8,753 bases of DNA from positions 1 through 8,753 of the forward strand of contig DAOUUR010000069.1 in assembly GCA_030668045.1 (NCBI GenBank). The letters run 5' to 3'. Positions 1 through 7,373 of the stretch are shown here, piece by piece. The stretch is from a bacterium. GTDB lineage: Bacteria > Zixibacteria > MSB-5A5 > GN15 > FEB-12. Below the pieces are notes generated by a model, which was not told the DNA's origin, searched no databases, and saw nothing but the letters and a program-made list of their open reading frames with translations. Position 1 is the first letter of the stretch. Each line of letters starts with the position of its first letter. The position numbers and the translations under genes were made by a program.

Positions 1-867
1 CTCGCTTTTCTTATCGTCGCGGCGATAGCGATCATCCTCTTGATCTTCCGGTGGGTCAATATCAAGATTCGTCTATTGATGCTGACTATCGCGTTTGTAT
101 TGTTTGGGCTGGACTACATCTATCCGTTGCATCCCAGCCCGATGTGCGCTATCCCAAAACTGTTCATGTTCAAGTTTACGTGGGGCGAATTCTTCCCCGC
201 CTTCGTAGCAATGTTTCTGGCGATATTTGTACCAAGCCTCATCGGTCGTAAACTCTTTTGTGGTTGGGTTTGCCCACTGGGGGCATTGCAGGATTTGATC
301 AACAAGATACCGCACCGATGGCATTTCAAGAATTTCAATTTCACTGCCTTCAATTCGATCCGGGGCGCTCTCCTTCTGATGTTTATCCTGGTTTTCTTTG
401 GCGTCATGGATCACCTGGCCTGGCTGGCGGGTGACATGGAAATCGATCCAACTAAACAGCTATGGATTGCCTATTCCTCATACAGCATATATGAGCCGAT
501 CAACTTCTTCGAGCTGCTTCACTGGAGTTTCGACTTCACGTTCTTTGTCATGTTCCCGATCCTGGTGATCGGCAGCCTGATCCTGTACCGCCCATTTTGT
601 TACACTATTTGTCCGATCGGATTCTTAACGTGGCTGTTTGAATTTGTGGCGCCGGGCCGCGTGCGAATCGACTTTACAAAATGCAACAAGTGTGGAATCT
701 GTTACGATAAGAGCCCCTGCCCCACAATAAAACCGTTGGTCGAAAACAAATCGGTACTGCCCGACTGTACGTCGTGTGGGGAGTGTTTCGATACGTGCCC
801 GAAGAACGCCATCAAGTTTGGCTTCTTCCCCATCGGATCGACCACCACGATCGGTCCATCGAAGTAA
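1..867 (+). CDS. Membrane-bound 4Fe-4S polyferredoxin, NapH/NosR/CcoG-like (5' partial)
   Basis: Probable integral-membrane electron-transfer protein that passes electrons between the quinone pool or another donor and a partner outside this window. The frame is open from the first base and its first residues form a hydrophobic helix, so the true start lies upstream; the TTG at 40 is unlikely to be the start. About five or six membrane segments are visible. Two membrane-associated cysteine motifs of the NapH type are present: CGWVCP (Cys codons 259, 271) and CYTICP (Cys codons 598, 610). A C-terminal two-cluster ferredoxin domain follows. Its first motif is CxxCxxCx5CP (Cys codons 682, 691, 700, 718), two residues longer than the usual x3 spacing; the second is a regular CxxCxxCx3CP (766, 775, 784, 796). 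Family is clear; the specific pathway (nitrate, nitrous oxide, copper oxidase assembly or other) cannot be told without the neighbours to the left. Confidence 0.88.
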   Translation, partial: LAFLIVAAIAIILLIFRWVNIKIRLLMLTIAFVLFGLDYIYPLHPSPMCAIPKLFMFKFTWGEFFPAFVAMFLAIFVPSLIGRKLFCGWVCPLGALQDLINKIPHRWHFKNFNFTAFNSIRGALLLMFILVFFGVMDHLAWLAGDMEIDPTKQLWIAYSSYSIYEPINFFELLHWSFDFTFFVMFPILVIGSLILYRPFCYTICPIGFLTWLFEFVAPGRVRIDFTKCNKCGICYDKSPCPTIKPLVENKSVLPDCTSCGECFDTCPKNAIKFGFFPIGSTTTIGPSK

Positions 868-1042
868 CCAACTCGCCTATTTGTTCGGGATTGACCCTGC
901 TCGATTACATAGAGACACGGAAGTAACGCCAGCGTCAGGGGTGTTACGAACACTTTCGACTCTGCTCAGGGTGACAGGCTATGCCTGCTTAAATCAGGCC
1001 TTGCCCGTCAAAACAGGCCCTTTGCCCGCCCCCAAAATCCCC
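868..1042. other. Intergenic stretch with weak hairpins, no gene
   Basis: No convincing coding frame. It contains a 5-bp hairpin GTGTT-ACG-AACAC (941-953) followed by three T, which might be a weak terminator for the polyferredoxin gene, and the CAGGC repeat cluster described separately. No strong intrinsic terminator follows the stop codon at 865-867. Confidence 0.5.
975..1028. repeat. Cluster of CAGGC direct and inverted repeats
   Basis: CAGGC (975-979) and GCCTG (983-987) form a perfect 5-bp inverted repeat with loop TAT. The same GCCTG can instead pair with CAGGC at 995-999. CAGGCCTTGCCCG (995-1007) is then repeated imperfectly as CAGGCCCTTTGCCCG (1014-1028), a 19-base period. The cluster ends about 15 bases upstream of the -35 box of the SDR gene promoter. 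It could be a protein-binding site or a degenerate terminator; neither is shown. Confidence 0.4.
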
Positions 1043-1070
1043 TTGTCAAATATCGATTATTCTGTATATT
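1043..1070 (+). promoter_or_regulatory. Sigma70-like promoter of the SDR gene
   Basis: TTGTCA (1043-1048) and TATATT (1065-1070) are separated by 16 bases, each one or two mismatches from the TTGACA/TATAAT consensus. Transcription would begin near 1077 and leave a leader of about 100 nt before the ATG at 1177. Confidence 0.6.
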
Positions 1071-1110
1071 GAGCGGCCTTTGTTGGGCAGGTAAATAGAA
1101 AGTTGAACGC

Positions 1111-1132
1111 AGAAGAGGACCCGTCCTCTTTT
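1111..1132 (+). terminator. Terminator- or attenuator-like hairpin in the SDR leader
   Basis: AAGAGGA (1113-1119) and TCCTCTT (1124-1130) pair across a CCCG loop. A G-U and an A-U pair extend the stem to nine base pairs, and it runs into a T-rich tail (TTTTCTT, 1129-1135). It lies between the predicted promoter and the SDR start codon, so it may act as an attenuator; it could equally be the distant terminator of the upstream gene. A second CCTCTT copy (1151-1156) offers alternative pairing with the same AAGAGG strand. Confidence 0.45.
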
Positions 1133-1176
1133 CTTCGTATTGAGGTGGAGCCTCTTAATTAGGTGTAAGAGAGAAT

Positions 1177-2235
1177 ATGAAAAACAAGAACGTATTAGTC
1201 ACCGGTGGAGCTGGGTTCTTAGGCTACCATCTGGCCCAGAATCTGATCCATCGCGGTTTGGCCTCGCTGACCATGAACGATATCGCCCCCTTCTTTGAGG
1301 CGGAGTATTCCAAAGATATCAACCTTATCAATCAGGATGTCCGCGACTCTGAGGGGATGTTCCGGCTGATCAAGGATCACAATATCGATATCATTATTCA
1401 TTGCGCCGCCGCTCTCCCTCTCTGGCCAAAACCGGAAATCTACTCGACCAATATTGCCGGTGTTCGCAACACGCTTGAGCAGGCGCGCAAGTGCGATGTG
1501 GAACGGGTCGTGTTTGTCAGTTCGACCGCCGTCTATGGTGTTCCGGACAAGCACCCGCTGGTTGAGGATGATCCGGTTGACGGTGTTGGCGCTTATGGCG
1601 AGAGCAAGATCGAGGGCGAGAAAGTTTGCGAAGAGTTTCGCCGCAACGGTATGTGTGTGCCGATAATCCGGCCCAAGACATTCATCGGGACGGCGCGGCT
1701 CGGGGTTTTCCAGATTCTGTATGACTGGGTTGATTCCGGCAAACGGATCCCAATTATCGGCAAAGGTGACAACCTTTACCAATTGCTGGAAGTGACCGAT
1801 CTGATCGAAGCTATCTGGCTGGCCGCCTCCGCCCCGAAAGAGTTGGCCAACGATGTTTTCAATGTCGGCGCGCAAAGGTACGAGAAGGTAAAACTCGATG
1901 TTGGTGCGCTCTGTGATTTTGCCGGCAGCGGATCCAAAGTTCTGCCGACCCCGGCCTATCTTGTTAAACCGGCGCTGGCGCTTTTTGAATTCATGAAAAT
2001 ATCCCCGCTGTACAAGTGGGTCTACGGTACAGCCGATAAAGATTCGTTTGTTTCCACCGAAAAGATTGAGAAGCAGCTTGGCTGGTCGGCGCGCCACTCC
2101 AATCAGGACGCGTTGACCACGTCGCACAAGTGGTATCTCGAACATAAGGATGAACTGGAGCACCAGAAGGCAGGGATTACGCATCGTGTCGGCTGGGATC
2201 AGGGGATTTTGAAAGTCTTCAAACGCTTCATGTAG
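1177..2235 (+). CDS. NAD-dependent epimerase/dehydratase (extended SDR)
   Basis: Cytoplasmic oxidoreductase of the extended short-chain dehydrogenase/reductase class, which usually acts on nucleotide sugars or on 3-beta-hydroxysteroid-like substrates. The N-terminus carries the Rossmann motif TGGAGFLG (residues 9-16, GxxGxxG). Further family marks are the DVRD segment (54-57), HCAAAL (75-80), the active-site SST (115-117), and the catalytic Tyr140-xxx-Lys144 pair. RPKTFIG (165-171) and the substrate-side FNVG (228-231) also fit. The 352-aa length is normal, with a charged tail after about residue 325 beyond the typical fold. ATG at 1177 is chosen because the Rossmann strand begins a few residues in and purine-rich AAGAGAG and AGGTG lie just upstream. 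It has its own promoter and is followed by a strong terminator, so it is probably monocistronic. The substrate cannot be read from the sequence, and no glycosyltransferase or sugar gene is adjacent. Confidence 0.9.
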   Translation: MKNKNVLVTGGAGFLGYHLAQNLIHRGLASLTMNDIAPFFEAEYSKDINLINQDVRDSEGMFRLIKDHNIDIIIHCAAALPLWPKPEIYSTNIAGVRNTLEQARKCDVERVVFVSSTAVYGVPDKHPLVEDDPVDGVGAYGESKIEGEKVCEEFRRNGMCVPIIRPKTFIGTARLGVFQILYDWVDSGKRIPIIGKGDNLYQLLEVTDLIEAIWLAASAPKELANDVFNVGAQRYEKVKLDVGALCDFAGSGSKVLPTPAYLVKPALALFEFMKISPLYKWVYGTADKDSFVSTEKIEKQLGWSARHSNQDALTTSHKWYLEHKDELEHQKAGITHRVGWDQGILKVFKRFM

Positions 2236-2258
2236 GCAAATATAATCTGATAGATACA

Positions 2259-2290
2259 AAAAAGAGCAGGCCGTTTGGTCTGCTCTTTTT
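2259..2290. terminator. Bidirectional intrinsic terminator between convergent genes
   Basis: AAAAAGAGCAG (2259-2269) pairs perfectly with CTGCTCTTTTT (2280-2290). The stem continues through a G-U and two C-G pairs to a four-base loop GTTT (2273-2276), 14 pairs in total. A-tract on one side and T-tract on the other make it functional in both directions. It lies 23 bases after the SDR stop and 26 bases after the DUF4340 stop, so it ends both transcripts. Confidence 0.9.
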
Positions 2291-2316
2291 CTTTGCGTTC
2301 GATTTGACGCCGACCA

Positions 2317-3660
2317 CTATTTGTTGACCAACAAGTCGCTGCGAGTCAAGTGCAGCTTTTCAAAACTTTCCGCCGAAATAACGTAGTACCATTTGGCAAA
2401 CCGATGATTCAGCCGGTCAGCATGGTTTCGACCATCGTCAACATCGCGCAACCACTGTTTGTGGGCTTGATCCCGATCTTTGTTGGTACGGTCTCTATCG
2501 GTTAGTGAGCTGTCGGGCTTGTTTTGAAAATCGGTGTTGGCCGGTTTGGCCGGTTCCGGGAATGCTGATTGATCGAACTCGGTCGTTACAAACAGATACC
2601 GATTCTCAGCCGGACCTTCCTGTTGATTCCGATCACCTGTTCCGGATGTAACTGCATCGCCGGTACCATAGACAACCTCGCCAAATCTCAGCGTGTATGT
2701 TACACCCGCTTTCATCTGGAAGTTAAGCTCACCCTCGTTGGAAAGCAGCCTGCCGTCCCGAGCAAAGAAATACCCCTTGCTCTGAAGCGACCGAGCATCG
2801 ACCTGCGACACCGCTGAACCGGCATCGATCAAGTCTTGTGCCAGCCCTTCCGGTTTCGGTCGTACTCCCACAATGGTCAACTCATCAAGCGTGCTTAAGA
2901 ACGCCTCTATTGTAGCGGAATCGACCTGCTTGTTGCCCATACGATTTGCCTGCCACGTCTGATCATTGAGAGTCAGGATTACGTTATCGCGTTGATCGAC
3001 CGAGCGCGAACGTTCGTTGATGGAGTAATCTTTCAACTCGATTCTCGTGATATCAGACTTAGCGACCAGAAGAAGGTCAGTCTCGATCCAGTCTTCAAAC
3101 TTCGTTGAGATATCGATCTCCATCCGCACGGCATAAACGCGTTTTTGGTCAGGGACACGCACAAAGCGAAACCCGGGACGTCCTTCGACCTCGCGACCAA
3201 CAATAAAGTCCGCCAGTACCTTGCCGCCACCATCTTTGAGCGTTATGCGCTGGCCACGACCAACCAGCCCGGCTGTTTCATCGAGCGGATCAATCACACC
3301 GAGGGACTCATGGTCCGAGACGTTGTCGGAACGGAAATCATCTTTTTTGATTCCGATCACGCCTGCGGCTGTTTGCGCGAGACGATCTGCGCCGTCGGCG
3401 GGGTGATCGTGATGCGACGGAATCGTCCAGATACCATTATTATTGACAACCTTGAATGGCTTGGTCGCGCCCGACTCTTCGTCGTATTCAATTACTTCCA
3501 GCACGGCGGCAGCATTCGGATCGGTAAAGTCTTTGAAAAATGATTCACCCTGATCAAGGAATGCATCCGGAGTGATCCGTCCGGGAGCCATGAAGAAGGC
3601 AACCACCGCCAGAACAACGGCCGCTCCGGCCATTATCAACGTTTTTTTGTTCTCTTCCAT
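2317..3660 (-). CDS. DUF4340 membrane-anchored protein of a Gld-like ABC system
   Basis: Last gene of the ABC operon; probably a periplasm-facing subunit or partner of the transporter encoded just upstream. An N-terminal signal-anchor helix (about residues 8-25) is followed by a soluble beta-rich region. That region has repeated DUF4340-type blocks: GIWTI near 77, RITLKDG near 139, DFIVGRE near 152 and TRIEL near 206. The C-terminal block NRYLFVTTEFD (near 354) and WYYVIS...F..L.L.R.DLL (425 to end) matches the way this family usually ends. An Asp/Arg-rich linker (about 383-419) lies between them. Length of about 447 aa suits the family. An upstream AAGGAG (3667-3672) stands 6 nt from the ATG at 3660 but only 3 nt from the ATG at 3663, so the second is preferred. 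The biochemical function of DUF4340 is unknown; the assignment rests on sequence pattern and on the operon. Confidence 0.8.
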   Translation of the reverse strand: MEENKKTLIMAGAAVVLAVVAFFMAPGRITPDAFLDQGESFFKDFTDPNAAAVLEVIEYDEESGATKPFKVVNNNGIWTIPSHHDHPADGADRLAQTAAGVIGIKKDDFRSDNVSDHESLGVIDPLDETAGLVGRGQRITLKDGGGKVLADFIVGREVEGRPGFRFVRVPDQKRVYAVRMEIDISTKFEDWIETDLLLVAKSDITRIELKDYSINERSRSVDQRDNVILTLNDQTWQANRMGNKQVDSATIEAFLSTLDELTIVGVRPKPEGLAQDLIDAGSAVSQVDARSLQSKGYFFARDGRLLSNEGELNFQMKAGVTYTLRFGEVVYGTGDAVTSGTGDRNQQEGPAENRYLFVTTEFDQSAFPEPAKPANTDFQNKPDSSLTDRDRTNKDRDQAHKQWLRDVDDGRNHADRLNHRFAKWYYVISAESFEKLHLTRSDLLVNK

Positions 3661-3662
3661 CA

Positions 3663-6338
3663 TTAGCTCCTTAGCCTTCTAACAGCAGCTGCACTGTCAC
3701 GTTCGCGACGTCGCCGCCTGAGGAATATCACCACACCGAGCGTAAAGACCGGAATAGGTGGCAGCGTAACGGCCAGGGTTTTGATCCGGCTCTGAATCTG
3801 CTTGATCGCGGTTTCGGTGTTTTCTTTACTGCGCTGAATTGTAGCCTCTTTTCTGGCTTCGATGTTCGCACGCAGGACTTCAAACCGCCGATTCTCGGCT
3901 TCCTGAAGATTGCGCGCCATAATCTGCTTGGCCTGAGCATCGAGGTCGTCACGATTCTGCACTTCGGCAACTTTTTCGTTGAGACGACTCTGCGCCTCAC
4001 CAAGAGCCAGTTGGGCTTTTTCTTCAGCTTCCTTTTCCTCGGAGAGACGTTGGTCAAGGTACTCGGCGGTCTGTGCTTCGACTGTTTCGAGAGTACGATG
4101 TTTCACCCGTTTCTTTCGCAAGTCGATGAACGATTCATCACCCACCAGCATGTCGATACTGTTGAGGAAGAACGTGACGTTATCGAAGTTATACCCGGCA
4201 ATAGCCTGCGAACGAATCTGGAAAAATTGTTCCGAAATGAAATCAAGGTCAGCGATAACAATGGCATTGATTTTTTTCTGAGAACGATCATCAATCGCCC
4301 GGCTATCCACACCACCCTGAAAACCAAAGACTCGCGCCGCCATGATGTATGACTCGTTGCTCGGCACACGGCGAACGTTGCGATTGATCGATAGTCCAAA
4401 GAAGCTGCGCTGTACCACTTGCTGCCAGTTGAGCATGCCTGATGCACGCCCGGTCCGCAGAAGGGGCTGGAACTCAAAGCCGTCAACAGCGCCTTTGAAA
4501 AGATAGCCGGGATAGATCGCTACCAGCTCCTGAAGACCCGAAGTGGCTCTGTAGGTCGAGCTGAAAATCTCGGCCGTTTCATTACCTTCCCCCAGGAAAA
4601 TTATCTCCGGCGGCAATGAACTCAGGTCGGGATGGGGATTGTAGCTGTCCCATACCAACTGCGATGGTCCCCAACCGATACCGATATCGGCCATGAAATT
4701 GCGGATATTGCCTTTAGGCTCTTCCTGTGGCGCTTGATTTTGCATGAATGGATTCATCTGAGCACCCGCCGGTACTGATGGCGACATCGAAGGATCAATC
4801 GCCGGAAGCGGGTCGATCAACAGAAGGGTCGGAGAACCTTGCAGGACGTAGGCCCGCACGTTATCCAATTGCGATTGAGTCAACGATGATGGCAGAGCCA
4901 CGACCAGCGCGTCCATCTCCTGCGTGATCGGAGCATCGGGGGACACTTGAATGACTTCGTACTGACGTCTCAACTCCGCGACTACCGACCACGGTGGCGA
5001 ACTCGCCATTGTCTGATAGTCGAAACCACCAAAGAGCTTTACCTTTGTGTCGAGCACACCAACTGTCTTACGCTGTGACTTGGAGACAACCCGGATGCTG
5101 CGAATCAACTCGTACTCAACTGGAAGGCCGCGATCAAAAAACGGAACGACTTCCTCACGGGCGCCACTGGTGAAAGCTACCCCCATGAAAACCTGAGACG
5201 TGCTTGAACGTGCGCTTTCTGTCACGAGTACTTCACGGGGAAGAATGTTGAATTTCTCGCGAGCGTCGCGGGCTTCATCGGTGAACGGTTCGGTGTCATG
5301 GATAAGAAGCTGGATGCGATCACCGGCGATAGCAGAAATCTCAGAAAGCTTGCCAAGAAGATTGGCTCGTGTCTCTACATATGCCCGAGGCACTTCGGGG
5401 CTCATGAATGCCTGTATCAGCACCGGACGATCATCGGGTAGTTCGTTCAGTAGTTGTTCGGTCTCATCGGAAAGCGAATGCAACTGCTCTCCGGTGGTAT
5501 CGAGACGCCAACCGCCGCGACCAATAATCACGGTGATAGCAATCGCTGCGACAACAACCGCCAGCGCTCGTACTATCTGGTGTATCCAGTAACGGTAGCC
5601 GCCCGCACTCAATGGCCAGTGGCGACGTCCGATTATGATTACGTTCAGATAAAGCGCAACCGTCACCACCGAACTGAAATAGAGGAGACCCTTAAGACTT
5701 ACCACCCCGCGCGCGAAATCGGAGAAGTAGCTATGCACACCCAGCGGGGCCAGCAGCGATTGAAGAGATTCGCTTAGTACCCAGCGTGGCGAGTCAACCA
5801 GCACTAATGCCGAGCAGAACACCGCCCCAAGGACAAAGCCAATAGTAGCATTGGCCGTAAAGAGCGAGGCCAACATGCCAACCGCCAGCAGCGCCAGACC
5901 GATCAGCCAGTATCCAAAGTAGTTGGCAAACATCAGGCCGATATCGGGACTGCCCAGCCAGAACAAAACCAGGACGTGACTCAATGACAGCAACAACGAA
6001 GCGGTATAGATGCCGACTACCGAGAGATATTTGCCGAGAACGACTTCCAGATCGGAGGCGGGAAGAGTCAGCAACAACTCATCGGTGCCCTGTCTGCGTT
6101 CATCGGCCCACACGCCCATAGTGACGGCGGGGACGAATAGGATCAAGAGCAACGGGAAAAAATCGTTGAGCTGGTCAAGGTTGGCCAGATTGTTAGCGAA
6201 AAAACGTTCCTGCCAGAAAGCTGCCGCAGCACTCAAGAATATGAACAACGTGATAAACACGTAGCCGGTCGGGATGCTGAAATAGGTTCGCAGGTTGCTT
6301 TTGCAGATTACTGCGACTGTATCTTTATTAAACGCCAT
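3663..6338 (-). CDS. ABC-2 permease fused to GldG-like auxiliary domain (GldF-GldG fusion)
   Basis: Membrane subunit of an ABC transporter in which permease and auxiliary protein are one 891-aa chain. Residues 1-240 form a six-helix ABC-2 permease (helices near 24-41, 60-77, 104-128, 140-160, 163-182, 217-237), with the permease motif [17 protein letters not shown] at 77-93. A seventh helix (254-273) leads into the GldG/ABC_transp_aux region (about 280-740), which opens with the family-typical QLHSLSDET. Residues 745-850 are highly charged and predicted coiled coil. A last helix (about 855-873) is followed by RRRRRER, placing the C-terminus in the cytoplasm and the large domain in the periplasm. 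The start at 6338 is chosen over an upstream in-frame start at 6380 because a perfect AGGAGG lies 6 nt before it. It overlaps the end of the ATPase gene by 11 nt, and its stop overlaps the next gene's first possible start (TAATG). The transported substrate is unknown. Confidence 0.87.
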   Translation of the reverse strand: MAFNKDTVAVICKSNLRTYFSIPTGYVFITLFIFLSAAAAFWQERFFANNLANLDQLNDFFPLLLILFVPAVTMGVWADERRQGTDELLLTLPASDLEVVLGKYLSVVGIYTASLLLSLSHVLVLFWLGSPDIGLMFANYFGYWLIGLALLAVGMLASLFTANATIGFVLGAVFCSALVLVDSPRWVLSESLQSLLAPLGVHSYFSDFARGVVSLKGLLYFSSVVTVALYLNVIIIGRRHWPLSAGGYRYWIHQIVRALAVVVAAIAITVIIGRGGWRLDTTGEQLHSLSDETEQLLNELPDDRPVLIQAFMSPEVPRAYVETRANLLGKLSEISAIAGDRIQLLIHDTEPFTDEARDAREKFNILPREVLVTESARSSTSQVFMGVAFTSGAREEVVPFFDRGLPVEYELIRSIRVVSKSQRKTVGVLDTKVKLFGGFDYQTMASSPPWSVVAELRRQYEVIQVSPDAPITQEMDALVVALPSSLTQSQLDNVRAYVLQGSPTLLLIDPLPAIDPSMSPSVPAGAQMNPFMQNQAPQEEPKGNIRNFMADIGIGWGPSQLVWDSYNPHPDLSSLPPEIIFLGEGNETAEIFSSTYRATSGLQELVAIYPGYLFKGAVDGFEFQPLLRTGRASGMLNWQQVVQRSFFGLSINRNVRRVPSNESYIMAARVFGFQGGVDSRAIDDRSQKKINAIVIADLDFISEQFFQIRSQAIAGYNFDNVTFFLNSIDMLVGDESFIDLRKKRVKHRTLETVEAQTAEYLDQRLSEEKEAEEKAQLALGEAQSRLNEKVAEVQNRDDLDAQAKQIMARNLQEAENRRFEVLRANIEARKEATIQRSKENTETAIKQIQSRIKTLAVTLPPIPVFTLGVVIFLRRRRRERDSAAAVRRLRS
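3667..3672 (-). promoter_or_regulatory. Ribosome binding site deciding the DUF4340 start
   Basis: On the minus strand AAGGAG precedes two adjacent ATG codons (3663 and 3660). The spacing favours the second. The site lies inside the end of the permease fusion gene, consistent with translational coupling. Confidence 0.6.
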
Positions 6339-7104
6339 CGGTCGCCTCCTGCGTTCCTGCCGACATCGAGTTCCGGCCATAGTCGGTCATTTCATAGAAG
6401 GCTTTCTCAAGCGACTCCTGTTTGGTCAATTCAGCAGGAGTACCGTCAAACACTAACCGACCGTTATGAACAAAAAGGACACGATCGGCCACTGCTTCGA
6501 CTTCCTGCAGGATGTGTGTGGAGATCAGGATCGTTTTCGATTGGCGGAGATTGCCGATGTTGGTGCGGAAGTCTCGTATCTGGTTGGGATCAAGACCGGC
6601 TGTCGGCTCGTCCATTATCAATACTTCCGGATCGTGCAAAAGCGCCTGAGCCAACCCGGTCCGTTGACGGTAACCACGGGAAAGCTTGCCGGTTGGTTTT
6701 TCCAGAACCTGCTGTAGGGCACACAGGTCAACCACCCTCTCAATTCTACTGTCCAATTCGCGGCCTTTGTATCCACGCACTCCCCCGAAAAACCGGAGTA
6801 ATTCAAGCGGTGTCATATCCAGATAAAGCGGGCCGTTTTCAGGAAGATACCCCAGCCGCCGAGCGGCCTGGATTCGGTTGGCAAAGACATCAAGACCTGC
6901 CACCGAGGCTTTCCCCGAACTGGCGCCAAGGAATCCGGCGAGGATTTTCATGGTCGTCGATTTACCGGCGCCGTTGGGGCCAAGGAACGCGACCACTTCT
7001 CCGCGTGGAATCGAGAAGGTGATGTTTTCAATAGCGACAAATGAGCCGTAGTACTTGCTCAAGCCTTCTGCAGCAATCATCGCTTTGTTACCAGGTTCGG
7101 CCAT
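6328..7104 (-). CDS. ABC transporter ATP-binding protein, GldA-like
   Basis: Cytoplasmic ATPase that powers the permease fusion encoded immediately downstream. All ABC motifs are intact: Walker [10 protein letters not shown] (residues 42-50), signature LSRGYRQR (141-148), Walker B VLIMDEPT (161-168), D-loop AGLDP (169-173) and switch His197 in STH. The Q-loop position reads GYLPEN (85-90), with Glu in place of the usual Gln. The GYLPE form is typical of the GldA/CcmA-like group that drives ABC-2 permeases. The ATG at 7104 is preferred to the in-frame GTG at 7113 because GAGG (7113-7116) overlaps that GTG and stands 8 nt from the ATG. Length of 258 aa is normal. It is the first gene of the three-gene operon, and its stop lies 11 nt inside the permease gene. 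Confidence 0.92.
   Translation of the reverse strand: MAEPGNKAMIAAEGLSKYYGSFVAIENITFSIPRGEVVAFLGPNGAGKSTTMKILAGFLGASSGKASVAGLDVFANRIQAARRLGYLPENGPLYLDMTPLELLRFFGGVRGYKGRELDSRIERVVDLCALQQVLEKPTGKLSRGYRQRTGLAQALLHDPEVLIMDEPTAGLDPNQIRDFRTNIGNLRQSKTILISTHILQEVEAVADRVLFVHNGRLVFDGTPAELTKQESLEKAFYEMTDYGRNSMSAGTQEATDGV
6345..6350 (-). promoter_or_regulatory. Ribosome binding site of the permease-GldG fusion
   Basis: AGGAGG on the minus strand, 6 nt before the ATG at 6338 and inside the end of the ATPase gene. This decides the start and removes the 14-residue Arg-rich extension that an upstream start at 6380 would give. Confidence 0.8.
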
Positions 7105-7112
7105 TGGCGACA

Positions 7113-7116
7113 CCTC
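7113..7116 (-). promoter_or_regulatory. Ribosome binding site of the GldA-like ATPase
   Basis: GAGG, within AAAAGAGGTG on the minus strand, 8 nt before the ATG at 7104. It overlaps the alternative GTG start at 7113, which is therefore unlikely to be used. Confidence 0.6.
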
Positions 7117-7128
7117 TTTTTATATAGT

Positions 7129-7156
7129 ACAATATCTCTTTTATTTCCGGATTCAA
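7129..7156 (-). promoter_or_regulatory. Possible promoter of the Gld-like ABC operon
   Basis: On the minus strand TTGAAT (7156-7151) and TATTGT (7134-7129) are 16 bases apart, each four of six matches to consensus, in an AT-rich stretch. The predicted start near 7122 leaves a leader of about 20 nt that includes the ribosome binding site. Matches are weak. Confidence 0.35.
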
Positions 7157-7200
7157 TTCCGTCGACTGGAAGAGAAAATACTGATCTAATCCGGTTCTGT

Positions 7201-7256
7201 CAATACCGGTGAACCCAGGATTTGCTGTCTTGAAGTTGCATTATTCTCCGGTATTG
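7201..7256. repeat. Inverted repeat CAATACCGG...CCGGTATTG between divergent genes
   Basis: CAATACCGG (7201-7209) and CCGGTATTG (7248-7256) are perfect 9-bp inverted copies, 38 bases apart. CCGGT (7191-7195) also pairs with ACCGG (7205-7209). Further CCGG cores occur at about 7147 and 7259. The arrangement could be an operator for either divergent unit, but no regulator gene is adjacent. Confidence 0.4.
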
Positions 7257-7257
7257 T
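7230..7257 (+). promoter_or_regulatory. Possible promoter of the metallophosphoesterase gene
   Basis: TTGAAG (7230-7235) and TATTGT (7252-7257) are 16 bases apart, four of six matches each. The -10 element overlaps the right arm of the CCGGTATTG repeat. A start near 7264 would leave a leader of about 110 nt. An alternative TTGACC at 7276-7281 lacks a good -10 box. Confidence 0.3.
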
Positions 7258-7360
7258 CCCGGCCCCAAATACGGCTTGACCGAACCGATATGAGGCCGTA
7301 AGCTTCTGTGAGTATTGATTGGAAGCGCCCCTGACGGGCAAATCGGAACTACCGTAACGT

Positions 7361-7365
7361 GAGGA
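7361..7365 (+). promoter_or_regulatory. Ribosome binding site of the lipoprotein phosphoesterase
   Basis: GAGGA stands 8 nt before the GTG at 7374. It overlaps the end of the upstream in-frame GTG (7359-7361), which has no good site of its own, so the later GTG is the better start. Confidence 0.55.
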
Positions 7366-7373
7366 CAAATCCA

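Noticed and set aside
776..1072. A 98-codon plus-strand frame running from the polyferredoxin end into the spacer
   Set aside because: It begins within the ferredoxin domain in another frame, has a low-complexity Arg/Ser/Pro composition at first, no good ribosome binding site, and ends inside the promoter.
1219..2259. A 346-codon open frame on the minus strand opposite the SDR gene
   Set aside because: It mirrors a well-supported SDR gene with intact motifs, shows no recognisable domain, and its start lies inside the bidirectional terminator. It is an antisense by-product of codon bias.
3145..3543. A 132-codon plus-strand frame inside the DUF4340 gene
   Set aside because: It is antisense to a gene with family motifs across the same stretch, and has no recognisable domain or ribosome binding site.
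6339..6380. N-terminal extension of the permease fusion with an Arg-rich stretch
   Set aside because: A perfect AGGAGG lies 6 nt before the ATG at 6338, and the extension would deepen the overlap with the ATPase gene to 53 nt without resembling a permease N-terminus.
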